Origin: Bacteroidota bacterium
Lineage (GTDB): Bacteria > Bacteroidota > Bacteroidia > AKYH767-A > 2013-40CM-41-45
Reading direction: 5' to 3'
Assembly: GCA_016711505.1 (NCBI GenBank)
Contig: JADJSV010000016.1
Coordinates: forward strand, 95,806-159,805
DNA length: 64,000 nt
Under the pieces are notes generated by a model, which saw only the letters and a program-made list of their open reading frames with translations, did no database searches and was not told the origin of the DNA. Positions 18,442-28,213 of the stretch are shown here, piece by piece (the first letter of the stretch is position 1; every line of letters starts with the position of its first letter). The position numbers and the translations under genes were made by a program.

Positions 18442-21400
18442 ATGAAAAAGATACAAGCACTTTTTTTATTCTTTATACTTCTGGCAAATTCAGTTTCCGC
18501 ACAATCGAGTCTGCGATTCGGCCGGATCTCTGTCGATAAAGGCCTTTCTCAATCTACAGTTTACTGTACTTATCAGGATAGTCAGGGATTTATCTGGGTC
18601 GGAACAGAAGACGGGTTGAATAAATATGATGGCTATACTTTCGATATCTACAAATTTGATCCTACTGATACGGCTACTATCAGTAATAATATTGTCCGAT
18701 GCATTTTTGAAGACAAAAAAAATAATCTCTGGGTAGGAACTGATAACGGACTAAATAAACTCATCCGAAAAAACGGATCCTTTCAACGCTATCAGAATAT
18801 TCCAGGCAATGTGAATTCTATCAGCAATAACCTGATCAGTTCGATCACTGAAGATAATAAAGGGATCGTCTGGATCGGAACCGGGAATGGATTGAATGCA
18901 TATGACATCTCTACAGGGAAGTTTTCAGTTTTCAGAAGTGATGCAAATAATTCCGCTAGTCTGACTAGTAATATTATTTCCTGTCTTTATTTCGACAAGA
19001 CCAATAACCTTTGGGTCGGGACTTCATCAGACGGGCTGAACAAGTTCGATATCTCTTCAGGGACGGCTAAACGATACATTAATATAGGCGGTGACAATAA
19101 TTCCATAAGCGAGAATGAAATCACATCCATTACTTCCGACAATCAGAATAATTTATGGGTGGGAACTCTGAACAGTGGCGCAAATATTATTTCACCGGCA
19201 GGGAAAATTACACGCTTCAATACGGCAAACGGCCTTTCTTCTAATAGTATATTCTCTCTTAAGCAAGATACAAAAGGTATTATGTGGATCGGCACTTTCG
19301 GTGGCGGGCTCGATGCATTAAATACCCGTACAGGAAAAATCATCAACTATCACAAAGAACCGCAAAACCTTGAATCTATTTCAAGCAATAAGATCTACAA
19401 TATTTTTGAAGACAATGCCGGCACATTATGGTATTCTACAGCAAACGGATTGAGTTTTTATAACAGAACCATAGCGAAATTTGTCACATACAAAGTAAAT
19501 GAAGCGGGTGATGCTGCAGGTAATAATAGCGTCTTTGCTATTTGTGAAGATCGTTCAGGAAATATCTGGACAGGAACTCTTGGTAGCGGTCTCAATGTTT
19601 TCAGCAGAACAGAAAACCGTTTTGTGAATGAACGATTTCCGGGATTAAGTAATCCGGCATTGCGTTTCTGTAACGTCTTCGCTCTGACAGAAGATAAAGC
19701 CGGTGTGCTTTGGGTTGGAACTTCTGACGGACTTATTTCTTTCTCAAAATCTACCGGCCAGGTCAGGGAATACAAAGCATCGTCAGGGGCGATCAGCAAT
19801 AATTACATCCGTTGTATTTTTGAAGACAAGGCAGGAGTTTTGTGGATTGGAACACATGGCGGTGGACTAAATGCTTTCGATCGCATTTCAGGAAAATCAA
19901 AAGTTTATCGTTCGAAAAGTGGCGACGCAACATCGTTAAGCAGCGATGTTGTGATGAATATATTCGAAGACTCTAAAGGCAAATTGTGGATCGCTACTTA
20001 TGGTGGTGGATTATGTAATTTCGACAGGTCTGCGGAAAAATTCACAGCTTTCAAAAATGATCCTTTAGACAGTAAAACTATTTCCAGCAATTTTATTCAT
20101 TCTGTTTTTGAAGACAACACAGGAAAACTCTGGATCGGAACTTATGGTGGCGGACTGAATATTTATGACGGGAATGATTCATTCAAGCATTATACTGAAC
20201 GTGATGGACTGCCCAACAATATTATCAACGGGGTTTTATCAGATGCAAAAAATAATATCTGGCTAAGTACTAACAATGGTGTCTGTAAACTTAACATTGT
20301 AAACGGCCAGACTTCGCTGACAGCTAACAGCAGAACTTATAATATTCAGGACGGCTTACAAAACAAGTTTAACGAGAATGCATGTTACAGAGGGCAAAGT
20401 GGCTGGCTGTATTTTGGCGGTAATAATGGGTTGAATGCTTTTCACCCAGACAGTATCAACGACAATACGGTTGTTCCTCCGGTTGTCATCACACGATTCT
20501 ATTTATTTGAGAAACCTGCGCGGATGGATACTTTGATTACGGACGAACATACACTGAATTTAAATTACCGTCAGAATTTCTTTTCATTTGAATTCTCTGC
20601 ATTGAATTATCTTTTCCCTGATAAAAACAGATATGCATATATGATGGAAAACCTGAATGAAGACTGGACATATTCAGGAAACCGACGTTATGCTACTTAT
20701 ACTAATATTGATCCGGGTGAATATACTTTCAGAGTAAAAGCATGCAATAACGATGGAGTCTGGAATGATACCGGTATTGCTATCAAAATCACCATCACTC
20801 CTCCGATCTGGAAGACAAAATGGTTTACTGCACTTTTTGCTTTAACTGTTGCAGGACTTATTTTTGTCTATATCCGATTCAGAACAAATTCACTTGTCAA
20901 ACAAAATGTTTTGCTTGAAGATAAAGTCAATTTACGTACATCTGAATTGAAAGAAAAAAACAATGAGCTGACTCAAACGATGGAGAATCTGAAGTCTACT
21001 CAGACACAACTTATACAATCTGAGAAGATGGCTTCACTCGGACAGTTGACTGCGGGAATTGCCCATGAGATCCAGAATCCATTGAACTTCGTGAATAATT
21101 TTTCTGAATTATCAGTTGAACTGATCACAGAACTCGAGGAAGGTGTTAGTCCGGAAGAACAGAAAGATATTACCGACGACCTTAAGCAGAATCTTGAAAA
21201 AATAAACTTCCACGGTAAGCGTGCTGATAGTATTGTAAAAGGAATGTTACAGCACAGCAGATCGTCAGTTGCTGAAAAACAACCGACAGATATAAATAAA
21301 ATGGTGGAGGAATTCTTTAATCTTGCCTATCATGGTATGCGCGCAAAAGATCCGGGATTCAATTGTACGATGGAGAAGAATCTGGCGAAAGATATTCCGC

Positions 21401-21762
21401 AGATCAAAATAATTTCTCAGGACATCAGTCGTGTGATCCTGAATATTTTCAATAATGCATTCTATGCAGTTGACGAAAGAAGTAAGTCTAATGGTAAAGA
21501 TTATCAACCGAAAGTCTCCATAACAACTTCTTTTGACAATGGAAAAGTCTTCATCAGCATTCGCGATAATGGCAAAGGAATTCCTGATGATATAAAAGAC
21601 AAGATCTTCAATCCATTCTTTACTACAAAACCAACCGGACAAGGTACAGGACTTGGACTTTCGATAAGCTATGATATTATTGTGAAAGGCCATAACGGCG
21701 GATTAGTAGTAAATTCAAAAGCCGGAGAGTACACAGAATTCCTGATTACATTGCCAGTCTGA
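18442..21762 (+). CDS. Two-component sensor kinase with 14-blade periplasmic propeller
   Basis: The 1106-residue protein has a signal peptide (MKKIQALFLFFILLANSVSAQ) and then about 14 Reg_prop repeats (WVGTxxGLNxxD pattern), enough for two seven-blade propellers. A Y_Y_Y domain (about 715-785, with YTNIDPGEYTFRVKA), one membrane span (about 794-813) and a kinase core follow. The phospho-accepting histidine is H875 in GIAHEIQNPLNF, with N-box NIFNNAFYAV and G-boxes DNGKGIP and GQGTGLGLSIS. This is the sensory half of hybrid two-component systems of Bacteroidetes, but without the fused receiver and AraC output. Those roles are probably taken by the separate regulator genes that follow. Confidence 0.92.
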   Translation: MKKIQALFLFFILLANSVSAQSSLRFGRISVDKGLSQSTVYCTYQDSQGFIWVGTEDGLNKYDGYTFDIYKFDPTDTATISNNIVRCIFEDKKNNLWVGTDNGLNKLIRKNGSFQRYQNIPGNVNSISNNLISSITEDNKGIVWIGTGNGLNAYDISTGKFSVFRSDANNSASLTSNIISCLYFDKTNNLWVGTSSDGLNKFDISSGTAKRYINIGGDNNSISENEITSITSDNQNNLWVGTLNSGANIISPAGKITRFNTANGLSSNSIFSLKQDTKGIMWIGTFGGGLDALNTRTGKIINYHKEPQNLESISSNKIYNIFEDNAGTLWYSTANGLSFYNRTIAKFVTYKVNEAGDAAGNNSVFAICEDRSGNIWTGTLGSGLNVFSRTENRFVNERFPGLSNPALRFCNVFALTEDKAGVLWVGTSDGLISFSKSTGQVREYKASSGAISNNYIRCIFEDKAGVLWIGTHGGGLNAFDRISGKSKVYRSKSGDATSLSSDVVMNIFEDSKGKLWIATYGGGLCNFDRSAEKFTAFKNDPLDSKTISSNFIHSVFEDNTGKLWIGTYGGGLNIYDGNDSFKHYTERDGLPNNIINGVLSDAKNNIWLSTNNGVCKLNIVNGQTSLTANSRTYNIQDGLQNKFNENACYRGQSGWLYFGGNNGLNAFHPDSINDNTVVPPVVITRFYLFEKPARMDTLITDEHTLNLNYRQNFFSFEFSALNYLFPDKNRYAYMMENLNEDWTYSGNRRYATYTNIDPGEYTFRVKACNNDGVWNDTGIAIKITITPPIWKTKWFTALFALTVAGLIFVYIRFRTNSLVKQNVLLEDKVNLRTSELKEKNNELTQTMENLKSTQTQLIQSEKMASLGQLTAGIAHEIQNPLNFVNNFSELSVELITELEEGVSPEEQKDITDDLKQNLEKINFHGKRADSIVKGMLQHSRSSVAEKQPTDINKMVEEFFNLAYHGMRAKDPGFNCTMEKNLAKDIPQIKIISQDISRVILNIFNNAFYAVDERSKSNGKDYQPKVSITTSFDNGKVFISIRDNGKGIPDDIKDKIFNPFFTTKPTGQGTGLGLSISYDIIVKGHNGGLVVNSKAGEYTEFLITLPV

Positions 21763-21787
21763 ATAAAATAATTTTAGAATAATAATT

Positions 21788-22168
21788 ATGATCAAAATAT
21801 TAATTGTCGACGACGAGCAAGATGTTGAAATGTTGTTCACTCAGCGGTTTCGTAAAGAGGTTAAGAACAATGAAGTTATTATCAACTTTGCTTTCAGCGG
21901 AGAAGATGCCCTTAGCTTTCTGAAAAAATTAGACCCATTCGATGTCGTTTTAGTATTGAGTGATATCAACATGCCGGGAATGACAGGACTTGAATTATTA
22001 AAATCGATCAAGAAAGATTTTCCTACCTTAAAAGTTATGATGGTCACTGCCTATGGCGACGACAACAATTATAAGAATGCAATGGATTTTGGTGCCGATG
22101 ATTTCGTGACGAAACCTGTCGACTTTAATATCCTCAAAGAAAAAATCCTAACTTTAGCTAAAAGATAA
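21788..22168 (+). CDS. Stand-alone CheY-like response regulator
   Basis: At 126 residues this is a bare receiver domain. The acidic pocket is D8-D9, the phospho-acceptor is D59 in LSDINMPGMTG, and the switch residues are T87 and K109 (FVTKPVDF). No output domain is present, so it should act by protein contact or as a phosphate carrier. It begins 25 bp after the propeller kinase and ends 11 bp before the hybrid kinase, which suggests one transcript. Confidence 0.92.
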   Translation: MIKILIVDDEQDVEMLFTQRFRKEVKNNEVIINFAFSGEDALSFLKKLDPFDVVLVLSDINMPGMTGLELLKSIKKDFPTLKVMMVTAYGDDNNYKNAMDFGADDFVTKPVDFNILKEKILTLAKR

Positions 22169-22179
22169 CTCTGTTTAAA

Positions 22180-23787
22180 ATGGAAAGACCTGCCAAAATA
22201 CTTGTGGTAGACGATGAGCCGGATCTGGAGTTGTTGATCAAACAGCGATTCCGTCATCGGATCAAAAATAATGAAGTGACTTTTGAATTCGCTGCGAATG
22301 GAAGAATTGCGCTCGAAAAACTTGGCGAAACCGGCAATGGATTCGACATGATCCTTACAGACATCAACATGCCTGAAATGGATGGGTTAACTCTTCTTAA
22401 TAATATCAAAGAACGTTTCCGTCATTATAAAGCTGTTGTTGTGAGTGCATATGGCGATATGGAAAATATCCGTACCGCAATGAACCGGGGCGCGTTTGAC
22501 TTTATTACCAAGCCGATAGATTTTACCGACCTGGATACTACGATCAATAAGACTGTAGAAGAAATGCGATATATCCGTGCCGGACAGGAAGCACAGGAAA
22601 AACTGGTTGATACAATTCGTGATAAAGAAAAAGCTGTTCAGAGTGAAAAGTTCAAGCAGCAGTTTCTTGCGAATATGAGTCATGAGATCCGCACGCCGAT
22701 GAATTCAATTATCGGTCTGACGAATCTTCTGATCAAAACAAATCTTGATGAACATCAGCATAAATATCTGAACGTAATTAAAAGGTCTTCGGAAAATTTA
22801 CTTGTTATCATCAACGACATTCTTGATCTTTCCAAGATAGAGGTCGGAAAAATGGATTTTGAAAAGATTCCATTTGCTCTCGAAGAAGCTGTTGAAACCG
22901 TTTATCATGCAATGCTTTTTAAGGCTGATGAAAAAGGTCTTTCTTTCAAAATAAATATAGAACCGAATGTTCCTGCTGTAATTGTAGGGGATCCGACGCG
23001 ATTGAATCAGATCCTGATCAATCTTGCCGGAAATGCAATCAAGTTCACTGAAAAAGGTAGCGTAACTGTCGACATCAGAGAAATCAATAAACAAGGCAAT
23101 GGAAGTATCATTCAGTTTTCGGTAATTGATACAGGAATTGGTATTTCAGAAGAAAGTATCAATAAGATCTTCGACAGTTTTTCGCAGGCAAGCAGCGACA
23201 CGACGCGAAAATTCGGAGGAACCGGACTTGGACTGACCATATCGAAGCAGTTGGTAGAGTTGCAAGGCGGAACGATCGGTGTGAAATCCGAACCCGGAAA
23301 AGGAACATCTTTTATATTCACAATTCCTTATACGATCGGCGATAAAGCTATCGGCCGTCAGCGTAGCACTGAAGAAGATATCAATGGCGCAGACTTAAAA
23401 GGTATCCGGATTTTACTTGTTGAAGACAATCCATTCAATCAAATGGTTGCTATCGATACATTAAACGATCTTATTCCTGAACTGGTGATAGATGTTGCAG
23501 AAAACGGATTGATCGCTATTGAAAAGATCACTGCTGCAAATTACGATGTTCTGTTAATGGATATTCAAATGCCGGAAATGGACGGCTTTGAAGCAACAAA
23601 ACGGATCCGCGAAATGAATACCGAAAAACGCGCAACACCAATCATGGCGATGACTGCAAATGTAACGCCGGAGGAAGTCAGCAAATGTTTTGAATCCGGT
23701 ATGGATGCGTATATTTCTAAACCATTCGAAACACAAGACCTTTTGAATAAACTTGGCAAGCTTACAATACTTAAATCAAAAATCTGA
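22180..23787 (+). CDS. Soluble hybrid histidine kinase, REC-HisKA-HATPase-REC
   Basis: The 535-residue protein has no membrane span. Receiver 1 covers about 5-120 (D61, K111). A helical linker (125-160) leads to the H-box NMSHEIRTPMNS with H168, the HATPase domain (about 270-385; NLAGNAIKFT, DTGIGI, GGTGLGLTIS) and receiver 2 (about 408-525; D461, T492, K514). The order fits an intermediate in a multistep phosphorelay, taking phosphate at receiver 1 or sensing it, and passing it from receiver 2 to an Hpt domain. The neighbouring Hpt gene 24 bp downstream supports this. Confidence 0.92.
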   Translation: MERPAKILVVDDEPDLELLIKQRFRHRIKNNEVTFEFAANGRIALEKLGETGNGFDMILTDINMPEMDGLTLLNNIKERFRHYKAVVVSAYGDMENIRTAMNRGAFDFITKPIDFTDLDTTINKTVEEMRYIRAGQEAQEKLVDTIRDKEKAVQSEKFKQQFLANMSHEIRTPMNSIIGLTNLLIKTNLDEHQHKYLNVIKRSSENLLVIINDILDLSKIEVGKMDFEKIPFALEEAVETVYHAMLFKADEKGLSFKINIEPNVPAVIVGDPTRLNQILINLAGNAIKFTEKGSVTVDIREINKQGNGSIIQFSVIDTGIGISEESINKIFDSFSQASSDTTRKFGGTGLGLTISKQLVELQGGTIGVKSEPGKGTSFIFTIPYTIGDKAIGRQRSTEEDINGADLKGIRILLVEDNPFNQMVAIDTLNDLIPELVIDVAENGLIAIEKITAANYDVLLMDIQMPEMDGFEATKRIREMNTEKRATPIMAMTANVTPEEVSKCFESGMDAYISKPFETQDLLNKLGKLTILKSKI

Positions 23788-23811
23788 ACTCAAACACACT
23801 AAATAATTATT

Positions 23812-24153
23812 ATGGAACGCACAACTGACATGACCTTTCTGAAATCATTCACCGGAGGAAATCCTGACAAGATGAAAAAATACATCTCTATGTTCTTGTC
23901 GTATTGCCCAAGTCAATTGCAAACTATGAAAGATCAACTTGAATCACAAAATTACGATGGACTTCGGGGAACAGCCCATGCTTTAAAGCCACAGATCACC
24001 TATATGGGAATCAAAGGTGGTGAAGACCTTATCAAAGGAATCGAAAATCTGGCTGGAACAAAATCGAATGTCGAGAAACTTCCTGAAATGCTGGGAAACT
24101 TTCAAACGATCTGCACTTCGGCGATGGAAGAACTTAAGCAGGAAATTGCTTAA
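23812..24153 (+). CDS. Hpt-domain phosphotransfer protein
   Basis: The 113-residue protein is a single helical Hpt domain. The phospho-accepting histidine is H56 in the motif GTAHALKPQITYMG, the usual Hpt signature HxLKxxxxxxG. It has no other domain. It should carry phosphate from receiver 2 of the hybrid kinase to a final response regulator. The nearest candidate target is the membrane-tethered regulator that starts 155 bp downstream. Confidence 0.92.
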   Translation: MERTTDMTFLKSFTGGNPDKMKKYISMFLSYCPSQLQTMKDQLESQNYDGLRGTAHALKPQITYMGIKGGEDLIKGIENLAGTKSNVEKLPEMLGNFQTICTSAMEELKQEIA

Positions 24154-24283
24154 TTCCTGTTTTCTAAGAAAAAGGCCTTAAAACTTCGAAATATCAATCT
24201 TTTTAAAGGTATTACTCACATCCCAATTGTTAGAAATCCTTATTTTGTTTTGAAATCTCCACTTCAATCCAATTTAATTTTTC

Positions 24284-24291
24284 TATTTTTG
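24284..24291 (+). promoter_or_regulatory. Bacteroidetes -7 box upstream of the tethered regulator
   Basis: TATTTTTG matches the TAnnTTTG consensus exactly and ends 17 bases before the ATG at 24309. No well-spaced -33 TTG was found. It suggests that the last regulator can be transcribed separately from the upstream relay genes. Confidence 0.5.
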
Positions 24292-24308
24292 GGCACCCAA
24301 GAAATATT

Positions 24309-24826
24309 ATGAAACAAGTTAAGAATATATTTATTGTCGATGATGATCCCATGCAAGCAATGATGCTTCAGGATTATCTGAGTAAATATTCCACTTTCAT
24401 TATCTCCGTTTTTAACAGCGGCGAGGAATGTCTGAAAAACCTGAATAAGGAACCACATATCGTTTTCCTGGATTACAATTTCGACAAGGCAGGAAAAATG
24501 CTATGGATGGAATTGAAATTCTGAAAGAAATTAAAGCTGCCAGACCTGAAACGGAAGTGGTAATGATCAGTGGTCAGGATAAAATCGAAGTCGCTGTCAA
24601 TACGATTAAGTATGGCGCTTTCGATTACATCGTAAAAAGCGAAAGTGCTTTTCACCGTTCTGAAAATGTAATCTTTAATATTATCAAACGACTTAAACTT
24701 CAGGGTGAAGCTCGTTTATACAAAAAACTGACATTGCTATTTGCAGTCTGTCTCGCAACCTTCATCATCGTTGTCATTGTACTCTATAAAATGGGATATA
24801 TTGCCAAAAGTCCGGGATGGATGTAA
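24309..24826 (+). CDS. Response regulator with C-terminal membrane span, frameshifted
   Basis: The N-terminal half (from MKQVKNIFIVDDDPMQAMML) carries the receiver acidic triad and D55 in IVFLDYNFD. The frame ends at 24524, but receiver sequence continues in the next frame (MDGIEILKEIKAARP; MISGQDKI; DYIVKSES). One A missing from 'ggaaaaatgc' at about 24496-24500 explains the shift, giving about 172 residues. After the receiver a basic linker (KRLKLQGEARLYKK) precedes one hydrophobic segment (LTLLFAVCLATFIIVVIVLYKMG), so the regulator appears anchored in the inner membrane facing the cytoplasm. No DNA-binding domain is present. A strong terminator follows. Confidence 0.8.
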
Positions 24827-24851
24827 GATCTCTGTTCAACAAATAAACACC

Positions 24852-24882
24852 AGCCTCATAATTTTTATGAGGCTTTTTTTTG
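24852..24882 (+). terminator. Strong intrinsic terminator ending the phosphorelay cluster
   Basis: AGCCTCATAA pairs perfectly with TTATGAGGCT (10 bp) around a TTT loop and is followed by a long T tract. It closes the run of co-directional signalling genes. Confidence 0.92.
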
Positions 24883-24986
24883 TTACAAACTTTTTTGAAT
24901 TTTTAAGTTAAAGAAATTCACAAGAGAAAGAGATGTAAAAGTTTTTCATACCTTCACATTAACCCATAAGAAGCAGCTTTTAAATT

Positions 24987-26174
24987 ATGCCTCACTATCC
25001 CAATCACATCAAATCAAAATTACCCAAAGCAGGGACAACCATTTTTTCAGTTATGTCTGCTCTGGCAAATGAACATAAAGCCATAAACCTTTCGCAAGGG
25101 TTTCCAAACTTTGATGTATCCGAAGAATTAATTTCTCTGGTGAATCATTACATGAAAAAAGGGATGAACCAGTATGCGCCCAGTCAGGGAATCATTTCAC
25201 TGAGAGAACGGATTGCAGAAAAAGTTCAGGACCTTTATGGTGCAACCTATAATCCTGAATCGGAGATAAACATTACAAGCGGCGGAACGCAGGCGATATA
25301 CACGGCCATAACAGCAATGATCCGGGAAGGTGACGAAGTTCTCATCTTCGAACCGGCTTATGATTCTTACGCGCCTGCTATACTTCTTGCAGGAGGAATT
25401 CCCGTTTATATGCAACTCATCGCTCCGGATTATTCAATCGACTGGACAAAGGTTAAAAAACTCATTACGCAGAAGACGAAAATGATCATCATCAACACTC
25501 CGCATAATCCTGCGGGGACAATTCTTACGTCGAAAGACATGAAAGAGTTGGAGAAGATCACATCAAATTCTGATATCACAATTATCAGTGATGAAGTGTA
25601 TGAACATATTTTATTCGACGGCCTGAAACATGAAAGTGTTATGCGCTATCCGAAATTAGCTGAACGAAGTTTTGTGGTTTTTTCTTTTGGAAAAACATAT
25701 CATAACACCGGATGGAAGATGGGATATTGCCTGGCTCCGGAGAATTTAATGGTTGAATTCAGACGAGTTCATCAATTCGTTGTATTCTCCAGCAATACAC
25801 CTGTACAATATGCCTTCGCGGATTTTATGAAAAATAAAAATTATCTCGAACTGGCTTCTTTCTATCAGCAAAAGCGCGACTACTTTTTGAAACTTATAGC
25901 CGGATCCAAGTTTAAATTTATTCCTGCAAAAGGTTCCTACTTTCAGTGTCTGGACTATAGTGAACTTACAAATGAAAAAGATCTGGATTTCGCTATTCGC
26001 CTTACAAAAGAAAATGGAATCGCTTCTGTTCCTGTATCTGCATTTTATAATAAAAAGAATGATTACAAAATGCTCAGGTTCTGTTTTGCAAAAACAAATG
26101 AAACACTTGAACAAGCTGCAGAAAAGATCTGCTCAATTAAATCCGTAAAATCTCCCGGCAAAATTACTGTTTAA
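24987..26174 (+). CDS. Class I/II PLP aminotransferase, methionine-type
   Basis: The 395-residue protein fits fold-type I aminotransferases of the YbdL/kynurenine aminotransferase group. Visible landmarks are the N-terminal INLSQGFPNFD, the NxPHNPxG-type motif NTPHNPAGT, the DEVYEH motif, the PLP-binding lysine K236 in FSFGKTYHNTGWKMGY, and a C-terminal Arg (LRFCFAKT). In this group methionine, glutamine or aromatic amino acids donate the amino group. The next gene, 16 bp downstream, is an omega-amidase. Such pairs form the glutamine transaminase-omega-amidase pathway, which removes alpha-ketoglutaramate or the related keto acid amide and is often tied to methionine salvage. Confidence 0.9.
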   Translation: MPHYPNHIKSKLPKAGTTIFSVMSALANEHKAINLSQGFPNFDVSEELISLVNHYMKKGMNQYAPSQGIISLRERIAEKVQDLYGATYNPESEINITSGGTQAIYTAITAMIREGDEVLIFEPAYDSYAPAILLAGGIPVYMQLIAPDYSIDWTKVKKLITQKTKMIIINTPHNPAGTILTSKDMKELEKITSNSDITIISDEVYEHILFDGLKHESVMRYPKLAERSFVVFSFGKTYHNTGWKMGYCLAPENLMVEFRRVHQFVVFSSNTPVQYAFADFMKNKNYLELASFYQQKRDYFLKLIAGSKFKFIPAKGSYFQCLDYSELTNEKDLDFAIRLTKENGIASVPVSAFYNKKNDYKMLRFCFAKTNETLEQAAEKICSIKSVKSPGKITV

Positions 26175-26190
26175 CAATCTGCATCAAATT

Positions 26191-26964
26191 ATGAAAGTTA
26201 CTATCATACAAACAAATTTGATCTGGGAAAAGAAGAATGAGAATCTCGCCAAATTAAAAGAAACAATTTCCGGAATTGCTGAAGATACTGATGTAATTAT
26301 TCTTCCTGAAATGTTCACTACAGGTTTTACGATGAATGCCAAACCGATGGCAGAACCAATGACAGGGAACTCCATTCAGTGGCTTAAAAAAATTGCAGCA
26401 GAAAAAAATTGTGCAATTACAGGAAGTGTGATCATAGAAGAGGACGGAAACTATTTCAACCGACTGATCTGGGTAACACCTGATGAAATCAAATCATACG
26501 ACAAACGACATCTTTTCTCTTACGCTAAAGAAGATGAAACGTATACAGCAGGAAATTCTAAACTGATCGTTAATTTCAAAGACTGGAAAATTTGTCTCAT
26601 GGTATGTTATGATCTGCGCTTTCCCGTGTGGAGCCGACGTACAAAGTCTGAAGATTATGATCTGCTCGTTTATGTAGCCAACTGGCCGGAGCGCCGGATC
26701 TTTGCATGGAAAAATTTACTTCCGGCAAGAGCAATCGAAAATCAATCTTACGTTGTTGGTGTGAATAGAATCGGAAACGATGGAAACGATGTGTACCATT
26801 CAGGCGATAGTGCTGTATATGGTTTTACAGGAGAAATCATTTCAAAAACTCAGGCGCATGTAGAATCTGTTGAAACCATTGAACTCAATCCGGAAGAATT
26901 GAAAGAATATCGAAAGCATTTTGCTTTTTTTCAGGATGGGGATGGGTTTGAAATAAAATTTTAA
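26191..26964 (+). CDS. Omega-amidase, nitrilase superfamily (YafV-like)
   Basis: The 257-residue protein has the carbon-nitrogen hydrolase triad: E40 (IILPEMFTTGF), K105 (SYDKRHLFSYA) and C139 (LMVCYDLRFPVWSR). These signatures and the length match YafV/Nit2-type omega-amidases, which convert alpha-ketoglutaramate to 2-oxoglutarate and ammonia. The close pairing with the aminotransferase strongly supports this over a general amidase. The gene ends just before an inverted repeat. Confidence 0.9.
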   Translation: MKVTIIQTNLIWEKKNENLAKLKETISGIAEDTDVIILPEMFTTGFTMNAKPMAEPMTGNSIQWLKKIAAEKNCAITGSVIIEEDGNYFNRLIWVTPDEIKSYDKRHLFSYAKEDETYTAGNSKLIVNFKDWKICLMVCYDLRFPVWSRRTKSEDYDLLVYVANWPERRIFAWKNLLPARAIENQSYVVGVNRIGNDGNDVYHSGDSAVYGFTGEIISKTQAHVESVETIELNPEELKEYRKHFAFFQDGDGFEIKF

Positions 26965-26970
26965 GTTTAA

Positions 26971-27068
26971 ATTTCAACACTAAGTTCACTAAAATTTATC
27001 ACAAGAGCACTTATAAAGGCATCACTTGTGTTCTTGTGCTAAGAACTTAGTGATCTTAGTGTTGAAAT
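26971..27068. repeat. Imperfect inverted repeat, AACACTAAG family
   Basis: The left arm from 26971 reads ATTTCAACACTAAG then TTCACTAA and CACAAGAGCAC. The right arm, to 27068, is the inverted form (GTGTTCTTGTGC, CTTAGTGTTGAAAT). The outer 14 bases pair perfectly. It fills the gap between convergent stops of the omega-amidase and the serine hydrolase. Confidence 0.88.
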
Positions 27069-27086
27069 TTTTCTTACAATACAAGA

Positions 27087-28202
27087 TTACATCTGCCTGG
27101 CAACCTGTCTCAAAATATCGATCCACTCCTCCTTCGCTCTGCTTGTTCCTAAGCGAACTATTATCAGATTTTTTTCGGGGAGAACATAAATGTATTGACC
27201 AAGGTGTCCGATAGCTGCGAAATCATTTTCCTTAGGCCCTACCCACCACTGACGATTGTAATATTCTGCTCCACCCTTTTCTGTATTTGGAGCAATACAT
27301 TTTTTCACCCATTCATTAGGAACGATCGTCTGACCATTCCAGTTGCCGCCATTCAGATATAACCTTCCAAACTTTGCAAAATCTCTTGCCCTTGCATTGA
27401 TGCAACAAAATGCTTTCTCCAAACCATTGTTCTTTTTATCGATGCTCCAGCTGGCATCGTATTCCATTTGCAAAGGGCGCCAGATCTTTTCATCTAAATA
27501 TTCTGTGATCGGTTTTCCGGTCGCTCTTTCAAGAATTAACCCAAGAATTTCTGTATTCACACTCTTGTAATCGAATCCTTCCATCGGTCCTTTTTCAGTC
27601 TTCAGTTTTGTAAGACTTTTTCTCAAAGTCTTACCGTAGTAAAACGAAGCTGCCCCGCTGAATGGCGAATTATATCCTTCCGAAAATTTAACCCCTGATG
27701 CCATATGCAATACATGATGGATCGTTACATTATTCCAGTTGTACTTATCTTTTAATTCAGGAATATAATTTACAATCGGATCATCTTCACTTTTGATCTT
27801 TCCTTCTCCAATTGCAATTCCTATCAATGCAGAAACATATGACTTTGCAACAGAAAACGAAGCCACGACGGAAGCAGTGTCATAATCATCCTGATACTTT
27901 TCATATATCAAACTATCATTTCTAATGATAAGAAATGCGACTGTAGGCGATTTTTCAATGAACGTCTTGAAATCTGTTGTAACGCCTGCGTGATCTTTAA
28001 TTTTTAAGTTGTTATCGACAGCCATATTATTTTGTGCATCGATAAACTTAAATGGTTGCGCCGACCCATGTAGCGGCCGTGAAGGGAAAATTTTATGATC
28101 CGTAATGTTTGAAAAATTATACCAGAAATACCGGCCAACTTTACAGCCACCAAATAAAAAAACTATTACAGATAATGTTAGCAGGAATATTCCTTTTCTC
28201 AT
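27087..28202 (-). CDS. Beta-lactamase-fold serine hydrolase, predicted lipoprotein
   Basis: The 371-residue protein begins with a lipoprotein signal (MRKGIFLLTLSVIVFLFGGC, lipid Cys20). The class C beta-lactamase/esterase fold follows: S117-x-x-K120 in SFSVAKSY, the second motif YKSVNTE, and a C-terminal GHLGQY in place of the KTG box. This pattern fits EstB-like esterases or peptidases more than a true antibiotic-degrading enzyme. It would act in the periplasm or at the outer membrane. The start lies 11 bp after the stop of the upstream lipoprotein gene, so the two are probably cotranscribed. Confidence 0.88.
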   Translation of the reverse strand: MRKGIFLLTLSVIVFLFGGCKVGRYFWYNFSNITDHKIFPSRPLHGSAQPFKFIDAQNNMAVDNNLKIKDHAGVTTDFKTFIEKSPTVAFLIIRNDSLIYEKYQDDYDTASVVASFSVAKSYVSALIGIAIGEGKIKSEDDPIVNYIPELKDKYNWNNVTIHHVLHMASGVKFSEGYNSPFSGAASFYYGKTLRKSLTKLKTEKGPMEGFDYKSVNTEILGLILERATGKPITEYLDEKIWRPLQMEYDASWSIDKKNNGLEKAFCCINARARDFAKFGRLYLNGGNWNGQTIVPNEWVKKCIAPNTEKGGAEYYNRQWWVGPKENDFAAIGHLGQYIYVLPEKNLIIVRLGTSRAKEEWIDILRQVARQM

Positions 28203-28213
28203 AGCACTAAATT

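Noticed and set aside
27087..28202. Antibiotic-resistance beta-lactamase
   Set aside because: The active-site Ser-x-x-Lys is present but the second and third motifs fit EstB-like hydrolases, so resistance cannot be claimed.
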